Assembly: GCA_030272585.1 (NCBI GenBank)
Contig: BSYQ01000003.1
Location: 7,006,001-7,070,000, forward strand
Direction: 5' to 3'
DNA from: Bryopsis sp. KO-2023
Taxonomy: Eukaryota > Chlorophyta > Ulvophyceae > Bryopsidales > Bryopsidaceae
Length of the DNA stretch: 64,000 bases
The position numbers were made by a program, and so were the translations under genes. Below, piece by piece: positions 1 to 13,400 of this stretch. Numbering within the stretch: the first letter of the stretch is position 1; each line of letters opens with the position of its first letter. The notes beneath the pieces were generated by a model. It was not told where the DNA came from, did not search any database, and saw only the letters and a list, made by a program, of their open reading frames with translations.

Positions 1-1
1 C

Positions 2-3562
<3,561 letters not shown>

Positions 3563-6408
3563 GAAATTGCACGTGTGCATGTGTGTGTGTGTGGCCATTT
3601 TATAGTTTTGGGGACCGAAACAAAAGCAAAGAAAATCAAAGAGAGCGTTGCGGCAATGAACAACAAAAAGAAAGCGAAAAAGCAAAAAAAAAGAAAGAAA
3701 GGAAGGAAGAGAAAAGACACGTGCAATTGTGGGGGGATGTAAAAACCGAATGAAATAAAACATGGTAGGCAAGGGGAAAAAAAAAAAGGAAAGCAACAGC
3801 AAAAAGAAGGAAGAAGGAACCAAAAAAAAAAAGAAGAAAGAAAAAGGTAACACTTTTGTGATGATAGAGTTTCTTTTTTTTTTTTTTTCACATGGGTTTT
3901 TAAAAAAAGAGAGAGAAAAAAGGAAGAGATCTTTTCTGTGTTTTTCTTTTTATTTTGCATTCTAGTGAAGAAAGGAAGGGAAAAAAGAAAAGAAAGTTTT
4001 GCACGAATTTGGGGGAATTTGAGTAGCTACCGCCACCTCCCTTGCAAGGTCGAAGAAGAGGAAAAAAAAGGGACCAAAAAAAAAATGGGAAAGAGGAAAC
4101 AGAAAAAGGACTGTGGGCGTGTGTATTGTATTGGCCCGCTCAGCATTGTTGTTAACGATGAGGTTATAATACCTTTTTGATTTTACAGGGCGTTCGGATT
4201 GTGTGTTTCAGGGGGTTAAAAAAAAAAAGGGAGGGGGGGGGAGGGATCTGTTTGGGTTTGATTTAATTGAATGTTTCATTCTACTAGGATCTGGGTTTTT
4301 TTGCCCCCCAACATTTTCGGAGGCCGCTCAGAGAGAAAGAAATACATATGATATATATATGTATATGTCTGTGTGTATATATATGAACCAAAAAGGCGGA
4401 AAAGAAAGCAGAGGTCGAAGAATTCAATATATATATATGTGTGTGTGTGTATATATATTTGCATCTAAAAAAAAGGAGAAAAGAAAAGAAAGTGGAGGTC
4501 AAGGGGGAGGAAAAGACGGGGGAATGTCACAGAAATGTATATAAACTTCCCTTTCTTTTTTTTTTTTGGGAAGGAAAGAGCAAAAAAAAAATATGACATG
4601 TGATTTTTCAAGGGGGTTTGTAAGAAGTTTCTTCGTCGATTTCCCACCTTAATTGTTTTTCTTTTTGGGCAAAAGTCCTGCGCGATATGATGGAGAGGGG
4701 GGGGGGATTTGAGAGGGGTAGAAGGGGGGGGGGAGGGGGGGTTGTGTTTTTTTTGGGTGTTTCTGTAATATTGCGATGCTGAGAAGGAAAATACAGGCGG
4801 GGTGCTCAATTCTCGAATGTATTAGATGTGTGCGTGCGTGTGGCTTTGTGTTTAGTGTGAAAAAAAAAGACTGAAGACGACAGAAAAAAAGGGGACTTGC
4901 CATTTGTTGCTGAAAGGGGGTTTTGACAATGAGGTGCGACTGGACAACAGGCAAAAAAAAAGAAAAGAAAGAAAGAAAGAAGAAATGAAGTGCAGAGAGG
5001 GGCAGAGCATAACAGATACATGAAAGAACAAAAATTGCCCTCAACAAGATATACATGTAGTGTTTTTTTTTTTGCTTTGTTTTCGTGTTTGTTTCGGGGT
5101 CTTTTTTCTCTTTTTGCTTTGGGCTCCTTTCGGTTGTGGGAGATGAGAGTTTTTCTTTCTTCTTTTTTTTTTCTTTTTTTTTCAATTTGTGGTGGTGGGT
5201 TGGGTGATGATGGAAGGAATTTTGTTCGATTGAACATCATTGCGGGGGTAATTTGATGGAAAAAAAAGGGGAAAAAAGTGTCACTGAGAAGAAGAAGAAA
5301 AGGGAAAAGCAAAAAAGCAAGAGGAGGGAAAAAAATACTGCGTTTTTTTCGTCATTCTTGTATTGATTCCATCTCCCCCCCCCGAAAAAAAAAGAAAAGA
5401 AAAAAAAGACAGAGAGAGAGAGATGAAAGTCAACAAAAAAAGGAAAGAAAAAAATGAACCGTTGCGAAACATTTGGGGTCCCCACGCACAAGATAAAGAT
5501 AAAAGGAAAGAGAGATGACAATATATGGAAAGACCGGTAGCAAAGCCAAGCAGCAAAGCGGGAAAATATATATATATATATGTGCATATATTCTTTTGAG
5601 GGTTGACAGGCGATGGGGCTGGTTTTTTTTGGTGTCAAGTCGTGTTTTGTTGTCGCTCTTTTTCGATGACGAAATAATCGTGACCAAAAAATGTTAAAAA
5701 GATCAACTGGAAGGCAACAGAAAAAAAAAATGTGGGGAAAAAAGGAAAGAAAAAGGAAAAAAAACTGTGTAAATTCAGGGGTCACGTTGTTTGAAAGGTT
5801 TGTAGAGACGGCATAATTGACCTGGGGATGGTCCTCATATATATTTTCGGTGGCATTTGTGTGTGTATGTGTGTGAAATTCGGGTGGGTGTTGTTTTGTT
5901 CTATGTATGCAAGTTTGCGAGGAAAAAAAAAAAGGGGTGGAGAAGAAGAAGATGAAGGGATGTGGGGGGGGGGGGAAGGGTTTGGTGGGGTGTTTGCAAG
6001 AAGGGAAAAATATTTTCAAAAAGAAAAAACTTTGGATTGATTTAGGGATGGGTTTTTTTTGCGGGGAGGGCCAGAACAGGAAAAAAAAAAAAAAAAGAGA
6101 GAGAGAGAATGATTTCACATGTTTTCGTGTTTTTTTTTGTTTTCGTTTTTTTTTATTTCCGCAACACCTTGAGGGAAAACAACAAAAAGAAAGCTATGGG
6201 AAACAAATATATATATGCTTCATTAATTTGTTCCGTTTTTTTGTTTCTTTTGAAAACGATTTTTTTTTTTTAATTTGCGGGTGGGGGAAAGGGAATCCAC
6301 ACCTCCCCCCCCCCCTTAGCTCTGTGTCATTTTCCCCGCCCCCCCCCCCCCTCCTTTCGTTTGTTTCTTGCTTTGTTTTTTTTTCAAAAAAAGGTTTTTG
6401 AGTTTTGA
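3563..6408. other. Purine-rich low-complexity stretch, no gene seen
   Basis: For about 2.8 kb the plus strand is dominated by A and G with long A, G and T runs (for example GGGAAAAAAGG-like blocks) and little C. It includes TA/TG microsatellites at about 4345-4460. All open frames are Lys/Glu/Gly-rich on one strand and Phe/Ser/Leu-rich on the other, as expected of homopolymer DNA. The first few hundred bases may be the DYRK 3' untranslated region. Confidence 0.7.
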
Positions 6409-7635
6409 AATTAACCGGTCCGTCTCATCGCTTCGACAGAGAGAGGGAAATCGAATGTAATGAGAACGGCCGATCTGAACTCTTTTTTTTTTTTTTCCTT
6501 GGCGATCGCCGAAAGCGCGTCGCACTGCGCGCTGCACGCTCGTTTTTTTCCAAGTCGCGGAAGTCGGACTGGCGCGACTTTGGAAAAAACGTGGTTTTTT
6601 TTTTTTTTTTTTTCGAAACCAAATCTGGGCCAGGGCGTCGCGCGCAGCGCCCTCGTTTTTTCCAAGTCGCGCCAGTCGCGGAGCGCCCTTTCCCAAGGCG
6701 CTCGTTCGTTGGTTTTTTTTTTTCTAACTCTCAGCGAACCAGATCTGGGCAAGGGCGCTGCGCGCAGCGCCCTCCTTTTCTCCAAGTCGCATCAGTCGGG
6801 CTGCGCTGCACGCAGCGCCCTTTCCCAAGGCGCAGCGCGCAGCACCCTCGCCCATCACACTTCCTAACTCCACAGGTCGCTGCACGCTGCGCAGCTCCCT
6901 CGCCCATCACCCCTGTTCAGTTGACAGGTCGCTGCGCAGCGCGCAGCTCCCTCGCCCCTCACACCTGTCGACTCGACAGGTTGTGCGCGCTGCGCAACTC
7001 CCTCGCTCATCCCACCTGTCAATTTGACAGGTCGCTGCGCAGCGCGCAGCTCCCTGGCCCCTCACTCTTTCAAAGCGGTCGCTGCGCTGCGCGCAGCTCC
7101 CTCCCCATCACTTTTTTTAGTTTGATAGGTCGCTGCGCTGCCCCCAGCGACCTCGCCCATCACCTTGCCTGACCCCTCACACTTTCTAAGAGGTCGCCGC
7201 GCTGCGCGCAGCACCCTCACCCATCACTTTTTCTAACTCCACAGGTCGGTTTGCTGCCCCCAGCGATTTCGCCCATCACCTTTTCAAAAGAGCGAGCTGC
7301 GCAGCGCGCAGCTCCCTCGCCCCTCAACCCTGTTGATTCGACAGGTCGCTGCGCAGCGCAGCTCCCTCTCCCTTTCAGTTTTTTTTTTTTTTCTTTCGTT
7401 CTCCGCCAGTTCGCTGCGCTTCGCGCAGCGCCCTGGAATCGCAAAGTCGCTGGAGTCGGACCTGCGCTCCGCGCACGTCCGCCATGCGGGCAGAGTCGCC
7501 CGACATGGCGCTTCGAAAATCTGACATGCGAGCGCGGAGCGTGACCGGCTACGCAGGGACATTTCGCCTGTGGGCTAGTACCCTGCGGGGACAAACTGAT
7601 GATCCTAGGAAAATCTCATTAACATTCGATTTCCC
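6409..7635 (-). mobile_element. Non-autonomous Helentron-like unit 1
   Basis: A 1227-bp unit that opens with AATTAACCGGTCCGTCTC and closes with CATTCGATTTCCC. Both ends match the ends of the autonomous unit at 9174-18399. The strand given is that of the Rep-Helicase gene in the autonomous unit, so the transposon 3' end is at 6409. The subterminal motif GGGAAATCGAATGTAATGAG (6445-6464) is the inverted partner of the opposite end (7615-7635). The interior is a GC-rich palindromic repeat array with T-runs. No protein gene. It abuts unit 2 directly. Confidence 0.75.
6499..7440. repeat. GC-rich palindromic tandem array in unit 1
   Basis: Copies of about 51-60 bp built from GTCGCTGCGCAGCGCGCAG, CTCCCTCGCCC and a short palindrome such as ACCTGTCGACTCGACAGGT. 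The palindrome at 6963-6981 and the next copy ACCTGTCAATTTGACAGGT both have perfect 9-bp arms although the inner arm bases differ. Similar arrays occur in units 2 and 3. Confidence 0.8.
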
Positions 7636-7691
7636 AATTAACCGGTCCGTCTCATCGCTTCGACAGAGAGAGGGAAATCGAATGTAATGAG
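7615..7691. other. Junction of units 1 and 2, large inverted repeat
   Basis: The last 21 bases of unit 1 (7615-7635) and bases 7672-7691 of unit 2 are inverted repeats with one extra base, separated by 36 bases. Within the 36 bases, on the element strand, TCTGTC and GACGGA can pair as a 6-bp stem just before the CCGGTTAATT end. Confidence 0.7.
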
Positions 7692-9173
7692 AATGGCCGA
7701 TATCCGACACAAGAAGTTGTGACACGAACGAGCACGTGAAAATACCACGGGAAGGACCAAACTTACAACGGATTAGAGCGAAATAACCAGCCTTCGCAAC
7801 ATCTATGCATAATCTGAACCTCCACTCACATCACAATTATTATTTTTTTTATTTCCCATCCTTATGTCCGAACCAAACGTTATTCTTTCCTTATGTTGTG
7901 TGAGAATTTCTGGAACGTAGTGAGTTAAAAGACGCACATTCAACGAAGTACTCAGGGGTGTGTAAGAGGAGTGAAAAGAAGGGCAGAATATGATCAGGTA
8001 CAAGAAGTAATGCTGTAGTGCAGAGGGAAGGAAAGGCAATAAAATACGAAATAACGAAGGGGAAAAGAAACTTGGTTTTGTAAGTTTGTTTTTGTTTTAC
8101 CCAGTTTCCTTACATGTTGTTTTCTATTTTTTCTTTTTTTTTTTCCTTTTTTTTTCTCAATTCCTATATCCAAACCTAACGATATTCTTTCCTTATTTTT
8201 ATTTTAAAGTTTTTTTTTATTATTTTATTTTAAAGTTTTTCTCTGATTCCAAAACGAACCTGTGGGTCGCGATCACCGAAAGCGCGTCGCACTACGCGCA
8301 GCGCCCTTTCCCAAGGTGCTCTTTCGGTTTTTTTTTTTTTTTTTTCGAAGTCCAGAGCGAACCAGATCTGGGCGAGGGCGCCGCGCGCAGCGCCCTCGTT
8401 TTCTCCAAGTCGCATCAGTCGGCCTGCGCTGCGCGCAGCGCCCTTCCCCAAGGCGCAGCGCGCAGCTCCCTGGCACATCACACTTTTTAACTCGTCGATT
8501 TTTTTTTTTCGAACTTCCAATAAACCAGACCTGGGCGAGGGCGCCGCGCGCAGCGCGCAGCACCCTCGCCCATCACACTTTTTCATTCGACAGGTCGCTG
8601 CGCGCTGCGCAGCTCCCTCGCCCCTCACACCTGATCAATTGACAGGTCGCTGCGCAGCGCGCAGCTCCCTCGCCCCTCACACCTGTCGACTTGACAGGTC
8701 GCTGCGCAGCGCGCAGCTCCCTCGCCCATCACTCTTTTCAAGTGGTCGCTGCGCTGGGCGCACCTCCCTCACCCATCACAATTTTTAATTTAATAGGTCG
8801 CTGCGCTGCCCCCAGCGACCTCGCCCATCACACTTTTAAAGGAGCGAGCGGTTTTGTTTCGGTTAACCTGTCATACTGAGTGTGGTTGCCCTTTCGGTTT
8901 CGACTTTGCTGCGACTTTGGCGCCTCCCCCCCTCGTTCTCCGCCAGTTCGCTGCGCTTCGCGCAGCACCCTGGAGTTTCGAAGTCGTTGGAGTCGGACCT
9001 GCGCTCCGCGCAGGTCCGCCATGCGCGCAGCGTCGCCCGACATGGCGCTTCGAAAATCTGACATGCGCGCTCGGAGCGTGACCGGCTACGCAGGGAAAAT
9101 CGCCCTCAGGGCTAGTACCCTGCGGGGACAAAACCGTCCTCTTAAGGAAAATCTCATTACATTACGATTTCCC
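7636..9173 (-). mobile_element. Non-autonomous Helentron-like unit 2
   Basis: A 1538-bp unit with the same ends as unit 1, placed head to tail with units 1 and 3 without spacer. Its first 250 bases after the end motif (7672-7920) are nearly identical to 9209-9400 in the autonomous unit, so it looks like a deletion derivative keeping the element's two ends. The interior again holds the GC-rich palindromic array (about 8270-8960). No protein gene is supported. Confidence 0.75.
8270..8960. repeat. GC-rich palindromic tandem array in unit 2
   Basis: Same GCGCAGCGCGCAGC and CTCCCTCGCCC building blocks as in unit 1, with GACAGGTCGCTGCG repeated between 8590 and 8710. It ends in a block at about 8940-9120 that is nearly identical to 7400-7590 and 18140-18350. 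Confidence 0.8.
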
Positions 9174-9228
9174 AATTAACCTGTCTGTCTCATGCTTTGA
9201 CAAAGAGAGGGAAATCGAATGTAATGAG
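9153..9228. other. Junction of units 2 and 3, large inverted repeat
   Basis: Same arrangement as the first junction: end of unit 2 (9153-9173) and 9209-9228 are inverted repeats around a 35-base spacer. The inner stem here is TTTGTC with GACAGA on the element strand, so the pairing is kept although two positions changed. Confidence 0.7.
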
Positions 9229-10479
9229 AATGGCCGATATCCGACACAAGAACTTGTGACACGAACGAGCACGTGAAAATAACACGGGAAGGACCAAACT
9301 TACAACGGATAACAGCGAAATAATAAGCCTTCGCAACATCTATGCATAATCTGAACTTCCACTGACATCACAATTATTATTATTTTTATTTCCCATCCAT
9401 ATATCCGAACCAAACGTTATTCTTTCCTTATGTTGTTTTTTTTTGTTTTTTTTTTGTTTTTCCTTTTTTTTTTTCAATTCCTAAATCCAAACCGAACGTT
9501 ATTCTTTCCTTATTTTTATTTTCAAGTTTTTAAAGTTTTTCTCCGATTCCTACTCCCAAACCGAACATTATTATGTTCTTTGTTTTCTCTAATCCCAATA
9601 TCTAAGCCCTAAAATTATTTTCTTTTATCCTCATGATTTTTTTATTTATGATCCCTAAATCCGGTGTATTTTTTTTATTTTATTTTTTTTTTTCCTCGAC
9701 CTCATAACAGTTCATATCTGTTTCCCTCCTAAAGATACCTTGTAAGATCCGCATAGAAACTTCAACTCTTTTTTTTACCGCGTAAAAATCCCTCAGTTCT
9801 CTCTCTCCCACTTGGATCAATTTTTCTGTCTTTTTTTTCAACAATGAAAGCAAAACTTCCACTCGAGCGAAGCTTAATCTCAATAGAATCGAGAGAGTGC
9901 ACATCACCATAGCAATCAGCAAAGGCCATAGAGAGGAGCCGTACCCAACGGATGCGGGGGAACATCCAATAATCCAAACGGTCGGGGCAAACCGTGACTC
10001 GTGTGGGGGGTGACACACGTAATGCGCGGGGGAACGCAACAAAAAACGGGTTGCTGATTGCTTATAGCTCAGAGAACTCCCAAGAAACTTAAAGAGAATA
10101 GCATCATCCGAGAGGGTAGAACCGACATGAAAGCAAACAAACTATGCGGAGGTATCGAAATCTACAAAAAGAAAACCCATCGGATCGAGGATACTGCAAA
10201 TAACGAAGAAAAAAGCAAAAAAACAAAACGTGTGATACATAGAATCGGCACAAAAAACGGCACAAGGGAGAATCTTCGTTAGGTGAATGTCTATTGGATC
10301 AATCCTACGTAGAAAACTCAGAAACAACATCGAAGACACACAAATTTGAAACAAAAAGTCATAAAACATGCTCACAATCAAAGAGGAACATATAAAAGAA
10401 AAATATGATCAAAAACAGAAAAAAAAAGAATACTCGAACCAAAGGAAAACAATATGATCCTCACAAATAATGAAAAAAA

Positions 10480-13400
10480 CTACTGAATATATCGAAGCAC
10501 TCCCTGAATACCCTCAGCGTCATACAAGGTCCTCGTCTGCTCCGCAAGACCCTCCAACCTCGCAAACTCCGCCAGCCGCGGACCAAGCTTCTTCAGCTTG
10601 GCAAGGGATCGGATCCGACCACGAGTGATGGGCGGATCGAAGGCGAGACCCTCATAGGTGAAGGATCGGCTGACGGCCACGAAAGTAATGCCTGCCGCAA
10701 ACTCCTTCGTCCCAAGGTCCACCAACACCCTGTCTAGTCCCTTGCCTTGGGACTTGTGGATGGAAATGGCCCAAGCCGGCATGAGAGGAAGCATCTTCCT
10801 CTCTCCAGAAGCCCTAGCCGCAGATGTCCGGACGTCGCGAGTGATAGGGACAATAGGAACGACCCCCTCGACCCCCTCCAAGAAGCTCGGCCCCCTGTAG
10901 TCGTCGAACCGAACCAAGATAGCATCCGGCAATGCAGGGGGAGTCGTGGACGTGTACACGATGTCATGAACGAAACCCATGGCGCCGTTGATGAGGCCGG
11001 CCTCTGTCCACGGGTTGGCTCGCAGCATCACCCTCGCTCCCTTGCATAAGCGCAGGGTAGATGGGAGATTCGTCGCCTCCTCCACGTCAAGACCCCTGGG
11101 CACTCGCAAATCCTCCGCCCTAATCATCGCCGTGGGTTGATCCAACGCCACGATCCGATCGTTGTTATGGCTCTCGGCTTGGGCGTTGGTGGCGCATAGG
11201 TACAAGGCATCTGAGAAAGCCTCTCTGTCGTCCACTGAAAGGGTACGGAGGTTGCGAGCCATCAGGGCGTCGATGTCGGAATCCGTGGGACATCCTCGTC
11301 GGAGCCTCATGAGAATGTCCCGGAAGGCCACCTGGTCTTGGCCCGCCTGTCGCATGACCGCAGTGAGACGAACCACCACCCTGAACTGACGGTACGCAGC
11401 AAAACCGCGCAAGCGATCCGCCTTGGGCCTCTGCCCGCGATCGAACATCTCGGCATCGCTGACGGGAGGGAGCTGTCCGAAATCACCCTCAATGACAATC
11501 GACAAGCCCCCAAACAACTGATCCGCGTGCTCCGGAAACGCCTGTCTACCCCGGGAGTCGATCGATGCAAACATCGATGCCCCGATCATCGATTTCTCAT
11601 CGATGATGAGATATCGCACGCCCCTCAATCTCTCCTGAAGAAGGCTCAAGGCGTTGCCCTTGAGGTCCTTGCACCTCGAGCCCACGGGCAACATCAATAG
11701 AGAATGGAGCGTGCAACCGCCGACGTTGAAGGCGGCACAACCTGTCGGAGCGGCAACCACGACCGAACCCTCCCCATGCTCTCTCTCGATCGCGGCAACG
11801 ACGGCATGAATCAGGGCACTCTTGCCCGTGCCGGCGGTCCCCTCGACGATCATGCGCAAGGGAGGAGGGTCGTCGGAACGAGCATGCTCCACGATGATGT
11901 CATACGCGAGGCGTTGACTGTCAACGAGCTGATCACGATCGAGGTGGTCACGATCTCTGGGCAAAGGGCCGTCCCGTCTCACGTCCTGGATGAAGGTCCG
12001 CATGGTCGGGACGTCGTACTGGGCCGCGCTCGCGTGCCAATCATGATCGGAGGCCTCCATCATGGGTCGGGCAAACTGTGGATGGGCAGCCAAAGCCCGC
12101 ATCCAATCATCCTGCTCGTCCTCGGGGAACTGTCGATAGTCGTCGTCGCTCCCCTCGGACCCATCCTCCTCCTCATCATCATCCCCCACCTCGGGAGCGA
12201 TGGAAACCTCTCTGAACAAATCGATCGCCCTGTGCATGGGCTGCTCCTCCAAGAACGCATCGAATGCCTCGACCCAAGTCATCTCACCGCCACCAAGCAA
12301 ATCCCGATCCACGTCTCTCCACTCCTTGTAGCGGATAAGGTATTGCTGGCAAAAGTCGGGAAAGCGCTCGTCATCCCGCGGCACTGGTCGGCAAGGCGGA
12401 AAGATCCTCATGATCTTGGGGTTCCTCTTGCGCTTGGGGGCCGCATTCCTCGGAAGGTCGTACCATCGAAAGAAGTCCTCCAAGCACTCATTGATGTCGT
12501 CCGGACGGTTTCTGTACTCGTCCATCCACGAACGTCGAAGGAAACCACCCTCTTCTGTGGTGATCTCTCTCGAATCGTCAAGCACTATGATACCGAAACT
12601 CCTCGAGGCCATCGTGAGCTTGGCCGAGGCAAGCTTGTGGAAGGCCTCCATCGTGCATACGTCATGCTCCTTGATGGTGCGGTTGAGCATCTTGACGACG
12701 GCCGAGATGGAGTTGGCCTCCTCAGCGGTGCGACACGTGTCGTCGAGGATCTCCGAAAACACCGCCATCAAGCTCCCGCTCTCCACCTCGGCCTTGCACG
12801 TGTAGCCGCACAGGTATCTCAAGAGGGCCGTCAACGACAAGATAGGTTGTATGTCGATGTTGGCCCTGAAGCCCTGCAGCATCGGTCGCGCCTGGTACTG
12901 GTTGAAGCGCTGCTGCTTTCCGGGCCTCCTCGCGAGCTCGAGCCTGTACTTTTGCCTTGGATCCTCCACGATCTCCGCATGCGGCCGCACCTCCCTCGGG
13001 AACCTGAACCTGCACCTACCCAAGTCCCGGTCCCTCTTGGACTTGAAGCAGCTGTTGGTGCACGCGTGGGGTCCCTGAACCCTCAACAGCTCCTCCAAGT
13101 CCCTTGCACGCTCCTCGTCGCTCGTGCCGATCGACGTGTACGTCCTCGTGGACGGGTGAGGCGTGGAGGGAGCGCTGCGGAAGTCCTCGTCCATGTCCAA
13201 GGTGATGCCGACTGTCTCTGTGAAGTACTCGATGACCTCTGCTCTCGTGTCGGCGCTCATCTCCTCGTGGGCGCTCCGCATCAAGTTGGGCGCATCCGGC
13301 AGCCACAAGAACCCGTGCATGTGGGGCGCCCCTCGCCACTGGTACTCGATCTTCGCCCAAAACTCGTCCGCGCCGAAGTAAGGCACCATCACCTTCTTGA

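Noticed and set aside
5237-6118. 293-codon frame on the minus strand
   Set aside because: Composed almost only of Phe, Ser, Pro and Leu from T- and C-runs. No start context, splice logic or domain.
6860-7100. CRISPR-like palindromic repeats
   Set aside because: Units follow each other without unique spacers, lie in a eukaryotic transposon and have no cas genes nearby.
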